A stretch of DNA of 64,000 bases from an uncultured Eubacteriales bacterium (GTDB lineage Bacteria > Bacillota > Clostridia > Christensenellales > Aristaeellaceae), in the NCBI GenBank assembly GCA_902765395.1, contig CACWZP010000001.1, positions 157,583 to 221,582 on the forward strand, read 5' to 3'. The notes under the pieces are model-generated. The model was not told where the DNA came from. It ran no database searches and saw nothing but the letters and a program-made list of their open reading frames with translations. The position numbers were made by a program, and so were the translations under genes. The stretch's first letter is position 1; each line of letters starts with the position of its first letter. Positions 24,662-32,755 of the stretch are shown here, in pieces.

Positions 24662-25087
24662 TCACCCCTTCCAGTAAACCTCGGATATGCCACTGGCAGA
24701 CGCGCTCACTCGTACCTTGATCCCAATGGCGTGACCGCCAACGGGCTTGAGGATGGGAATGAGGATTTGCTTGGTGAGCGTGATCGTGAACGGGGTTTTC
24801 AGTTGAATCTTCTTTTGCGAGGCGTTGTACCATGTGGTTTCAATGGTGGTGTCGTCCGGCGCGAGCAGCTTGCCATTGGATGTGACCAGAGCAAGCGTCG
24901 CGCTGTCCGCCTGTCCGCAGACTTCGACCACATGGGCCATCTGTTTGGCGGTAGCGTTCAGGCTTTGGTAGGTGGTATAGATGGGGAACAGGGAAAAGAT
25001 GCCGGCGACCAGAGCGAAGATGATGAGCATGGCAATCGCCACATCCACATAGCCCTCACCGGTGCGATCTCTGATAAACTTCTTAAT
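24662..25087 (-). CDS. DUF4320-like pseudopilin, probable ATT start
   Basis: The translated region begins IKKFIRDRTGEGYVDVAIAM, a class III-type leader (basic, then GEG and a hydrophobic helix) like those of the neighbouring pilin and TadE protein. The only well-placed start is an ATT, seven bases after a strong GGAGGTG site. Without it, the protein would start inside the leader at GTG or at ATG 25048 and lose the peptidase site. The rest is a 90-residue outer domain of the DUF4320 type found in ICE pilus operons. Confidence 0.65.
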   Translation of the reverse strand: MKKFIRDRTGEGYVDVAIAMLIIFALVAGIFSLFPIYTTYQSLNATAKQMAHVVEVCGQADSATLALVTSNGKLLAPDDTTIETTWYNASQKKIQLKTPFTITLTKQILIPILKPVGGHAIGIKVRVSASASGISEVYWKG

Positions 25088-25276
25088 GGTGATGCACCTC
25101 CGAAAGATTGTCGGCGTGACGCAAGCATCCCGCCGACCCGCGCAACCGCAGGCTTTGCCTGCCGGTTCGCTAATCTTGCAAATGCAGAGAGCACCGCTTG
25201 CGCAGCGCCCTCCGCTGGGTGTTGCCCCTGCGACAGAGGTGTTATCCCTGCCGCAGCTGCTGCCAGGTTTTACCGA

Positions 25277-25513
25277 TCAGGGCAGCACGGTCACCTTGAC
25301 CAGCTCGTTGCTGATCTTGTTGATCAGGGACTGGAACAGGTTGGGCATGGCGGTGTTCATGATGGCCAGGATCGCCGCGCCGACCACGACGACGATCAGG
25401 ATCTTCATGGCCATGTCCAGGTAGCCCTCGCCGCGGTTGTCCTTGGCGAAGCGGGTCATGGCAGCGGTGATGCGGGAAGCGACGGTGTTCTTGACAGCAT
25501 TGATTTTCTTCAT
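25277..25513 (-). CDS. Flp-type pilin (DUF6133-like)
   Basis: A 78-residue protein with a long basic leader, the cleavage-type sequence KDNRGEGYLD, then a single hydrophobic helix (MKILIVVVVGAAILAIMN) and a short tail. It is likely the major pilin of the Tad apparatus; E in GEGY matches the +5 Glu region used by type IV-type pilins. The second ATG has the better ribosome spacing (GGAG, eight bases). It lies between the TadC gene and the pseudopilin genes. Confidence 0.8.
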   Translation of the reverse strand: MKKINAVKNTVASRITAAMTRFAKDNRGEGYLDMAMKILIVVVVGAAILAIMNTAMPNLFQSLINKISNELVKVTVLP

Positions 25514-25629
25514 GGGCATTTCTCCATTTCATTGTTATGGGTCGTTGGGGGGAATGAGTTGCGCGGATGAAAGGTCGCCGCCCCATGCCCGACACATGAA
25601 GGTCGGCGCTTTTCACCCATCTATGTAAA

Positions 25630-25655
25630 CACCCGCCTGTCGGGTAAGGCGGGTG
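25630..25655 (-). terminator. Hairpin between tadC and the pilin gene
   Basis: A perfect 8-bp stem (CACCCGCC at 25630-25637, GGCGGGTG at 25648-25655) with a 10-base loop, followed on the minus strand by TTTACAT. The weak T-run suggests partial termination or mRNA end protection, which could set the pilin level apart from the assembly proteins. Confidence 0.5.
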
Positions 25656-25673
25656 GGACATAGTGTTGTGGAA

Positions 25674-26552
25674 TCAGAGGCCGACCTCAGTCAGCGTGTC
25701 AATGATCATCAGCACCATCGGGATCATGAACATGAAGATCATCTCCACGGTGAGGATGAAGCAGGCGGCCTTGATGCGTCCGGGCCGCTTTTCCATGCGC
25801 CGCCGCTGAAGCTCGCGCTCCTTGGTGCGAATGTCGCGGGAGAGGATGGCGAGGCTGGTGCGCTGATCGGTGCCCTGGTCTACGCCGAGCAGTATCATGA
25901 TCAGCGCGGAGAGGTTGCTGGATTGGACGCGCCCCTCCATGCGGCGCAGGGCAAGCTCCTGATTGCCGGTCTGAAGGTCGGTCAGCAGCACGTCCAGCTC
26001 CTGGCCCATGACCTTTCCGGCAACCCGGCGATACCGGCTGAAAAAACCGATCAGGTCGCGGTTGTCGCTCAGGGTACACTCCATCGTGCCCACCATGCGC
26101 GGCAGCTCCGCGTTGATCGCCCGGTTCAGCTTTTCAATCTCCCGACGCAGCTTCTGGTCGGACTGGAAGTAGGCCAGGATGCCCGCGATGCAGGTGAGGA
26201 TACTCAGCCACGGGATGCCCAGCGGGATAAACGCCAGCCCCAGCAGCGCCAGCATCAGGCTTCGGGCGATTTTGCCGGAGGTATACTCCTGGGGAGATAC
26301 CGTCATGCCCAGCCGCGCGAAGTCGGATTCATATCGGGTGCGCTTGTACTCGCTCATGGGAAACAGGCGTCCCAGCAGCGCGGTCAACGGGCGCAGGGCC
26401 TTGGCAAACTGTTCTTCCGTGGTGGGCTTGCCGTGGGGATGCCGGATGACATTCTGTGTGGTCTTGTTCGGAAGGAAAAGCACATGGCTGGCGACCAAGT
26501 AGAAGCCCGTCGTGGTCAGCACCATGAAAAGCACGCGAAGGATCAGGCTCAT
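25674..26552 (-). CDS. tadC: TadC-like type II secretion F-family membrane protein
   Basis: A 292-residue protein with three to four membrane helices: one at the N-terminus (LILRVLFMVLTTTGFYLVAS), one or two around 100-130 and one at the C-terminus. A T2SSF-type cytoplasmic domain lies between them. This is TadC, one of the two platform proteins of Tad pili. Its start overlaps the TadB gene stop by 4 bp. Confidence 0.85.
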   Translation of the reverse strand: MSLILRVLFMVLTTTGFYLVASHVLFLPNKTTQNVIRHPHGKPTTEEQFAKALRPLTALLGRLFPMSEYKRTRYESDFARLGMTVSPQEYTSGKIARSLMLALLGLAFIPLGIPWLSILTCIAGILAYFQSDQKLRREIEKLNRAINAELPRMVGTMECTLSDNRDLIGFFSRYRRVAGKVMGQELDVLLTDLQTGNQELALRRMEGRVQSSNLSALIMILLGVDQGTDQRTSLAILSRDIRTKERELQRRRMEKRPGRIKAACFILTVEMIFMFMIPMVLMIIDTLTEVGL

Positions 26553-27475
26553 GTCTGCTCAGCTCCTTCCGCGGGTGCGTTGGCCCTTGATACCCAGACA
26601 GATGTGACCAGCACCGTGCCCAGCACGACGGCCAGCGTGATCTTGCCGGGGATGGTGTTCATCAGCATATCGTACCAATCCGCGATCATAAAGGCCATCA
26701 GGGGGATGCTGCCCAGCACCAGCAGCACGGTGATGATGTAATCGCTGATGTGCTTGCGCAGGGTGGTATCCACTTCCATCTGGATCTGCCGCATCTCGGA
26801 AAGACGCTCCACAATGCCATTGAGGGTCCGGTTCAGGTTCACGTCGTCCTGGCATTGGATGAGGGCGTTGCACCACTCCTGCCAGTACCAGTTGTCCACG
26901 CTTTCGCGCATTCGCTGGATGGCGTGGACGATATTGCCGTCCACATATTGTACATCGGCCATGAACCGCTTGAAGATGTCGCTGACCGGCGCGGGCAGCA
27001 TGGGCAGCACGCGCTCCACGGCGATGACGAGATTGCCCGTGGCGATGTAGCTGTTGGTGACGCTGCTCATGGCCATCTCCAGCTTCTCGTTTACCATGCG
27101 GGTATAGTCCGCCGTTCTCAGTCGGATGATGGTCAGCGGGGTCATGGCCAGGCCGATGCCCAGCACCGCGCTCACCAGCAGGTTGTCGATGACGATGCCA
27201 AACATCACGCCGGCCATCGCCAGCAGCACCGCCATGTTCCGGTAGGTGACAAATTGCTCGCCCATGCCGGAGGCATCCAGCATCACGGAGGCTTCCTCCA
27301 TCATGCGCTGGGCGAAGGAGGGCTTCTTGCCGGTGATGTGGCGGATGCGCTTTTTCCGGCTGACGCTGCGCTGGAAGGGCTTTTTCAGCTCGTCCGTCAC
27401 GTCGCGGGGGCGAACGTCCGCCATAATAAACAGCCCCGTCGTTACGAAGAGGGCGCATAGCAGATAGGCGATCAT
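26549..27475 (-). CDS. tadB: TadB-like type II secretion F-family membrane protein
   Basis: A 308-residue inner-membrane platform protein with helices at about 3-17, 75-115 and 245-295, and a T2SSF domain around 120-240. It overlaps both the TadA and TadC genes by 4 bp. Together they would transmit ATPase motion to pilin assembly. Confidence 0.85.
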   Translation of the reverse strand: MIAYLLCALFVTTGLFIMADVRPRDVTDELKKPFQRSVSRKKRIRHITGKKPSFAQRMMEEASVMLDASGMGEQFVTYRNMAVLLAMAGVMFGIVIDNLLVSAVLGIGLAMTPLTIIRLRTADYTRMVNEKLEMAMSSVTNSYIATGNLVIAVERVLPMLPAPVSDIFKRFMADVQYVDGNIVHAIQRMRESVDNWYWQEWCNALIQCQDDVNLNRTLNGIVERLSEMRQIQMEVDTTLRKHISDYIITVLLVLGSIPLMAFMIADWYDMLMNTIPGKITLAVVLGTVLVTSVWVSRANAPAEGAEQT

Positions 27476-28860
27476 GTCGAAGTACCTCCCTTCGATCTGC
27501 TCTTGGTGGTCGGGGTCGGCTCACGGCTGAAATAGGAGACCTGCTTCTCGTCGGCTCCGTTGCTCAGCATCAGCTCGGCAATGCGGGGCGATATGGCCCC
27601 GACGCGCCTCCAGCTGTCGCCGCTCCTGGTCTTTTCGTATTGGAAAAGTGTCCGGGTCTTGGCGACCCCGTCGCAGGCGGAGGTGGCCTCCACGACCTCC
27701 GTGATGCACCGCTTGTTGTCGGACAGCTGCTTGCAGAAGATGGTGATGGGGAACGCCTCCACGATCAGGTCCATCAGGAGAGTGGGCGTCAATGTATTGC
27801 CCGGATTCATCTGGCACATAGTCAGTATGCGGGAATAGGTCTGCTTGGCGCTGTTGGCGTGGAGGGTGCTGGTGACGGTATGCCCGGTGCGGGCGGCCTC
27901 CTGCGCGTCGTAGGCTTCGCCGCCGCGCATCTCCGCCATCGTGATGATGTCGGGCCGCATTCGGAGCGTGGAGCGTACCAAGCTCTGCATATTCACGTCA
28001 AGGCGGGGGTCGTCGCTGGGGCGGGTGCAGAGCGTTACCACGCTCTTGAGCTTCTGATTGTTCTCGTCCAGCGGATTGACGATCAGGATCTCGCGGGTCT
28101 CCTCAATGGTGACGATGCGCAGCTTCTCGTCCAGGTTGTTCAGCAGGTAGCTGGTCAGCGTGGTCTTGCCGGAGCCGGTCTTGCCCGCGACGCTGACAGA
28201 TACGCCGTGATTCAGGCACAGACTGATGAAGTCAAGCAGCTCGTCATTGGCGGTTCCCCAGCGGATCAGCTGGTCGCGGGTGACGTTGAACAGGTGCTGC
28301 TTGCGGATAGTGAAGGCGATTCCATCCTTCTCGTCGATGACCGGCGGGAAGAAGGCGGTGATGCGCACGCCGGTGGTGATGTAGGCATCCACGATGGGAT
28401 GGGCCGTGTCGATGGTCTGCCCAGAAATGCGCACCAGGCGGCGGGCAATGTCGCGGCCCTGCTCCGGGGTGGCAAAGCTCTCATGGTACTTGTGGCGGCC
28501 CTTCTCGTCGATGATCTCCACGTCGTTATAGGCGTTGACCAGGATTTCCTCCACGCTGGGATCGGCCAGCGGTTCCTCCAGAATGGAATAACCCGCCATG
28601 TCCCGATAGAGGCGGTTCGTTAGCTCCCGGATACTCATGCCCGCCACATAGACCTTGTTCGAGGTCAGGAACTGCTCAGTCAGGTAGCGCACAGTATCGC
28701 GGGCTTGTTCCTGAAGCACGGTCTCCGCGAGGGTCTGGGCATGATGCTCGCTCAGGTAGGCTTGGGTCTTTGCCAGCGCGCTCTCATAGGTGTTGTCCTC
28801 CGCGGGTGCGGCTTCGCTGGCGCTGTTGTACAGTATCTTGGAAAGGGTCGCTTCGCTCAT
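27472..28860 (-). CDS. tadA: TadA/CpaF pilus assembly ATPase
   Basis: A 462-residue secretion ATPase. An N-terminal helical region is followed by the core: Walker A VAGKTGSGKTTL (about 225), a Walker B-type region (PDIITMAEMRGGEAYDAQEAA, split: IITMAEMRGGEA about 312) and a His box (GHTVTSTLHANS, about 333). It powers Tad pilus extension and possibly retraction at the inner face of the membrane. It overlaps the TadZ stop by 4 bp. Confidence 0.93.
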   Translation of the reverse strand: MSEATLSKILYNSASEAAPAEDNTYESALAKTQAYLSEHHAQTLAETVLQEQARDTVRYLTEQFLTSNKVYVAGMSIRELTNRLYRDMAGYSILEEPLADPSVEEILVNAYNDVEIIDEKGRHKYHESFATPEQGRDIARRLVRISGQTIDTAHPIVDAYITTGVRITAFFPPVIDEKDGIAFTIRKQHLFNVTRDQLIRWGTANDELLDFISLCLNHGVSVSVAGKTGSGKTTLTSYLLNNLDEKLRIVTIEETREILIVNPLDENNQKLKSVVTLCTRPSDDPRLDVNMQSLVRSTLRMRPDIITMAEMRGGEAYDAQEAARTGHTVTSTLHANSAKQTYSRILTMCQMNPGNTLTPTLLMDLIVEAFPITIFCKQLSDNKRCITEVVEATSACDGVAKTRTLFQYEKTRSGDSWRRVGAISPRIAELMLSNGADEKQVSYFSREPTPTTKSRSKGGTST

Positions 28861-29624
28861 TCAGTAGCCTCCAGTGTCATGGTATCCAGATTGTCGCGGC
28901 GCGCCTCCACCGCGTCGTAGAGTCGATGCAGGTTCTTCGTCCACGCGATGCCCTCGCGCCAGATCTCCTCCGTCGCCAAGCGGCACTCGTCGTGCAGCCG
29001 TCCGAGATCGCGGCTGTACTTGAACTGGGCGGCAAAGCGGATTCCAAGCTGGCCCTCAACCTCCGAGATCAGATGGAAGGGCTGTACCATCGTGGCGGCG
29101 GGGACGGTTTTCTCCAGCACGCCGGCGTTTTGCAGCATGGGCAGGATGGCGCTGTACCAATACACCGCGCCGACGCTCGGAACGATGGGCAGCACGATGC
29201 AGTCCGCCTCACGGAGCATGACCGGCAGGAAGGGGTCGGTGCGCTGGACGCTGCAATCGAGGATCACGGTGCCCAGCAGCTCCTCGCTTTGCAGCAGGAA
29301 CTCCCTGGCCCGGTCGATGCCCTCGTAGCCGATCTCATAGTCGATGAAGGTGTCCCTGTCCGTCAGTCCCGCGAGGAACATCCCGCTGCACTGGGGATGC
29401 TGGTGGAAATAGGGGCGAATCTCGTTGGTGCCCAGGCGGTTCAGATGGCGGCCCAGGCTGTGCTCCCGCTCCAGCCGTGTGCCCGCCAGCTGGATTGGCA
29501 GGGTCGGACTGCAAAGGCTGGTGTCGATGACGCCCACGGTGCCGTGGTTCGCATAGATGCTGCCCAGCCCGGTGGCCAATGTGGTCTTGCCGGTGCCGCC
29601 ACAGCCCCAAATCGCAATAATCAT
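28857..29624 (-). CDS. TadZ/CpaE-like MinD-family ATPase
   Basis: A 255-residue ParA/MinD-fold protein. The P-loop GCGGTGKTTL is at residues 7-16; the usual first Lys of the deviant Walker A (KGGxGKT) is replaced by Cys. GVIDTSLCSPTL follows at about 35. TadZ proteins place the pilus machine at the pole, and the operon position supports that role. The altered P-loop suggests weak or changed ATP use. Confidence 0.78.
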   Translation of the reverse strand: MIIAIWGCGGTGKTTLATGLGSIYANHGTVGVIDTSLCSPTLPIQLAGTRLEREHSLGRHLNRLGTNEIRPYFHQHPQCSGMFLAGLTDRDTFIDYEIGYEGIDRAREFLLQSEELLGTVILDCSVQRTDPFLPVMLREADCIVLPIVPSVGAVYWYSAILPMLQNAGVLEKTVPAATMVQPFHLISEVEGQLGIRFAAQFKYSRDLGRLHDECRLATEEIWREGIAWTKNLHRLYDAVEARRDNLDTMTLEATE

Positions 29625-30748
29625 TCGCCCACCCCCGGATCGTTGAAGTCGATTTCAGAGGGATAGACGGGTTCGGAGGGTTCCTGCGTCGCGGCGGGCT
29701 CCGCCGTCACAGCGACAGTCTCGGTTTCAGCCGGTTCGACGGAAGCCTCCGGCGCGGTCGTCGCGGCTGGAGCCTCAGTCGCCTGAGCAGTCGTCGTCTT
29801 CTGTGGCACTTCGGGAGTCGGCTGTGCCGATTCGGAAGTCGCGGCAGGCGAGGCCGTGGGTTCGGCAGTGGGCGTGGGCTCCGGGATCGGCTCCTCCACC
29901 AGCACGCGCTCCTCGCGGGGAATGAACACGTCCGCCGCGTCACCGCGGGCGAGAAAGGCGATGTGGATGTCTCCGTTCTGCTCGATCTCCGCCAGCTTCA
30001 AAGCCTGTTCTTCCGTGACATAGAAGGTGATGGTGGCGGGCAGGCGGTTGGGCACGTCCGGGTCCTTTGCTGCGTTTACCAGCGCGTCGGTGCCGTCCGA
30101 GGACGTGACCTTACAGACCTCCAGGTAGCGCAGCTCCTCCGGGATGTAGGTTTCCGATTCCTTTTGGATGCTGGAGATCAGCGTCTGGTTGATGCCCGAA
30201 TTGATGTCGCCGTCGCTGTCCTCGCCTTCGCCGTCCTCCGATTCCGGGGTCGTGGTGATGGTGGATTGCTCCGTTGCCACCAACAGGCCCAGCTGCTGGT
30301 TGAACTGAGTGATCTTGCTCGTCACCATGACCGCCACCACATCGCCGGGCAGCAGCGTGCCGGACACGCCCGCGGTCAGGGTGGGAATGGTCAGGGAGAC
30401 CAGCTGCTTGCCTTTGGCCGCGCCAGCGGCGACGGGATCGACGAGGGTATCACGCACCTTCGTGGCGGTCAGGATGTCCCCGGCGAACAGCTGTGTCACG
30501 GCGTATTTGCCTCGATAGGTGTCCACTGACGAGGACGCGCCGCTGGGTACGTTTGCCGCAGGGATGGTGGTCGTCTCCAGGTTCTCAGCCGTGAGCTGCT
30601 CCCCGGCCTTGACGTTCTGCGTCAGGCGCACCACCTGGGTCATGGAGATCTCGTTGCGCTGGCTCTTGGGCAGCAGGATGAAGCCCGCCGTCACGCCGAT
30701 GGCGATGCACAGGATGCCGATGATAAACTTGTTCCGAATGAGTTTCAA
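29621..30748 (-). CDS. CpaB/RcpC-like SAF-domain pilus protein
   Basis: A 375-residue protein with one N-terminal membrane helix (FIIGILCIAIGVTAGFILL), a SAF domain starting at residue 39 (VVRLTQNVKAGEQLTAENLE), an RcpC-like region to about 285, and a Thr/Pro/Ala/Glu-rich tail of about 85 residues ending the protein. In Gram-negatives CpaB works with the secretin. Here, with no outer membrane, the Pro-rich tail may span the cell wall; that is inferred. Confidence 0.82.
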   Translation of the reverse strand: MKLIRNKFIIGILCIAIGVTAGFILLPKSQRNEISMTQVVRLTQNVKAGEQLTAENLETTTIPAANVPSGASSSVDTYRGKYAVTQLFAGDILTATKVRDTLVDPVAAGAAKGKQLVSLTIPTLTAGVSGTLLPGDVVAVMVTSKITQFNQQLGLLVATEQSTITTTPESEDGEGEDSDGDINSGINQTLISSIQKESETYIPEELRYLEVCKVTSSDGTDALVNAAKDPDVPNRLPATITFYVTEEQALKLAEIEQNGDIHIAFLARGDAADVFIPREERVLVEEPIPEPTPTAEPTASPAATSESAQPTPEVPQKTTTAQATEAPAATTAPEASVEPAETETVAVTAEPAATQEPSEPVYPSEIDFNDPGVGE

Positions 30749-30821
30749 AGCGTATTCCTCCTCGCTAGTGTTGTGATGTCAGGAAGGAATACGCGAGAAC
30801 GCTTATTCCTTCACGGCATGG

Positions 30822-31328
30822 TCAATGGTGTTGTGCCCTCGCTTCACGCAGACAGGGCGATTTGAAGATGGTCAGGGGCTCGCTGTCCCGAACGGTCAGG
30901 CGGCTCCAGCAGCGGTTATACTGGGTGCGCGGGTCAGTGATCTCACAATCGTAGGCGGCCTCGAAGCGGGTCTCCAGGTTCCCGATCAGTACGCGGAACT
31001 GCCGCACCGCGTCGCGGGTGCGCTGGATGGTCAAGTCCTTCTGGATATTGCTCAACAGACCGAGCATGGATCGGTGCATCTGCAATTCCGTGTGATAGGG
31101 CCGTGCCCACGGTCCGATGACCGACCAGAAGCCGTCCTCGGAAAGCTCCATCATGGTCAGGGGCACGTCATGGTACTGGCAGGTGTCGAGGTTCCCGATG
31201 TACAGCGGGTAGAGAAGCGGCACAATGCCCAGCTCGTCCACGCCGCAGAAGCGGATCAGCGAGCGGCTCATGTGCCGGTAGCCTTCGATGGGAATCAAAA
31301 AGGGTTTGCGCTTGGGGTATTCAGTCAT
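30822..31328 (-). CDS. Hypothetical protein upstream of the Tad operon
   Basis: A 168-residue soluble protein of unknown family. Conserved-looking features are an N-terminal RKPFLIPIEGYRHMSRSLIRF and several Trp/Tyr-rich loops (DGFWSVIGPWARPYH). It lies 33 bp after the ParB-like gene and 73 bp before cpaB. That gap holds a GAAGGAATA/TATTCCTTC stem (about 30783-30812). Function unknown. Confidence 0.6.
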   Translation of the reverse strand: MTEYPKRKPFLIPIEGYRHMSRSLIRFCGVDELGIVPLLYPLYIGNLDTCQYHDVPLTMMELSEDGFWSVIGPWARPYHTELQMHRSMLGLLSNIQKDLTIQRTRDAVRQFRVLIGNLETRFEAAYDCEITDPRTQYNRCWSRLTVRDSEPLTIFKSPCLREARAQHH

Positions 31329-31361
31329 GGCATCAGTCCTTCCGATGGTTCTTGATTGTCA

Positions 31362-32276
31362 TTACATTTCCATCCGTTTTCTGTGGTGGTACTGCTCGAT
31401 CAGCTCCAGCAGCTTCTCCTTCACGTCCTCAATGGTCAGGTTGGGGAAGTGTTCGTCGCGGATGGAGGCGACGAAATCATCTTTTGTTGTGTTCCGTCTT
31501 TCAGGCTGCTCCTGGGACATGACCTCGTCAAAGGCATCCTGGGTCAAAGCCCCTTGGTCAAAGAGAGAGCGTAGCTCCCTGATCTGCGTCACGGTCGGCC
31601 ACAGGTTGTTTTGCTCATGGAAGTCGGTGATCCAGCATTGGACCTCCGTATCGAGGTAACTGATCTGGATGGCAACGCCGAGCTTCAGTTTCCCTCCATC
31701 CACCATTTCAAGCAGAGGCTGGTTCAAATGTGTCAGCCGGATCATGCGCATCACCTTGCTGGCGCTCTCGCCAAAGTGTTCCGCAATCCTGTCCTTCGAC
31801 CTTCCCGGCTTGGCGTTGTCGCCATCAAGCTGGACGCCCTGATACACCAGCGCGTCGCGCATCATGCGATACGCCTTTGCCTTTTCGCTGGGGAACAGCT
31901 TTTGCCGGTTTTTGAGGTTTGTCTCGATCATGGCAATGGTAGCGGCACTATCATCCATATCCCTGCGAATCTCCACTGGCATTGTGGGTTTGCCGGCAAG
32001 CCGGGACGCTTCCTTCCGCCGGTGTCCGGCGATGATCTCATAGCCGCCCTGTCTCCTGGGACGGACGATAGCGGGAACCAGCACGCCATTGTTGCGGATG
32101 CTCATCACCAGCCGATCCATGTCCGCATCCATCACCACCCGAAAGGGATGGCCGGGGAAGGGGTATAGCTCGTCCAGCGAGGCCATGATGATCTCTTTGT
32201 CCGGCTTTGGCGGGGTCAGTTGCTCGTGTTCGGAGAACACTTCATCCACGGCGGCGACATCCATCTGCTCATTCAT
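31362..32276 (-). CDS. ParB/Spo0J-family DNA-binding protein
   Basis: A 304-residue protein with the ParB box pattern (LYPFPGHPF about 34; IAGHRRKEASRLAG about 78-91) and a helix-turn-helix around 155-185 (RSKDRIAEHFGESASKVMRMIRL). Lone ParB-like proteins are usual in Bacillota ICEs and may control copy maintenance or gene expression; no ParA partner is visible here. It starts after GGAGGACG and overlaps the upstream gene by 8 bp. Confidence 0.88.
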   Translation of the reverse strand: MNEQMDVAAVDEVFSEHEQLTPPKPDKEIIMASLDELYPFPGHPFRVVMDADMDRLVMSIRNNGVLVPAIVRPRRQGGYEIIAGHRRKEASRLAGKPTMPVEIRRDMDDSAATIAMIETNLKNRQKLFPSEKAKAYRMMRDALVYQGVQLDGDNAKPGRSKDRIAEHFGESASKVMRMIRLTHLNQPLLEMVDGGKLKLGVAIQISYLDTEVQCWITDFHEQNNLWPTVTQIRELRSLFDQGALTQDAFDEVMSQEQPERRNTTKDDFVASIRDEHFPNLTIEDVKEKLLELIEQYHHRKRMEM

Positions 32277-32676
32277 CGTGATCGTCCTCCAGTCGGTTCA
32301 GTTCTTCGATGTACCCGTCCATGTCCGAAAGTATATCGCGCATCAGCAGCGTCAGCGTTTCAGGGTTCTGGCCATACTCCAGAAACTGCCGCGGCACGGG
32401 CTTCTCCACGCCGATGAAGCAAAGTACGACGTACAGGAACATGGAACGGTATTTCCGAAGCTCGCAGAGCATCTTCAGGTAATCCCGGACGGTGTAGGGG
32501 TCTATCATCCGTGCCGAGAGCGCGCTCATCAGATCGGCGGTAATGGTGCCGCTATACGCCTTGCACGCCTCCGAGCGATTGGGATGCAGCCGCGCCATAT
32601 CCTCAAGCCCGGTCTGCGTGCAATAGGCCGCTGCCCCGATGCTCGTCAGCACGTCAAAAACATGGTTCATTTTCAT
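32269..32676 (-). CDS. Hypothetical helical protein
   Basis: A 135-residue, mostly helical protein of unknown family. It follows a good ribosome site (AAGGAGG) and overlaps the ParB-like gene by 8 bp, so the two are likely coupled. Residues 75-95 (RSMFLYVVLCFIGVEKPVP) are hydrophobic but probably a buried helix rather than a membrane span. Confidence 0.6.
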   Translation of the reverse strand: MKMNHVFDVLTSIGAAAYCTQTGLEDMARLHPNRSEACKAYSGTITADLMSALSARMIDPYTVRDYLKMLCELRKYRSMFLYVVLCFIGVEKPVPRQFLEYGQNPETLTLLMRDILSDMDGYIEELNRLEDDHDE

Positions 32677-32697
32677 AGCCTCCTTCTGCGATGGGTA

Positions 32698-32724
32698 AAA
32701 GAAAAAGCCAGCCTGTCGCTGACT
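32698..32724 (-). terminator. Terminator after the rep-like gene
   Basis: A 7-bp stem with one G-T pair (AGCCAGC 32706-32712, GCTGACT 32718-32724) followed on the minus strand by TTTTTCTTTT. It sits 32 bp after the stop of the replication initiator-like gene. Confidence 0.65.
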
Positions 32725-32755
32725 TCATTCTTGCGGTGTTTGGTGGGTTCCCGGC

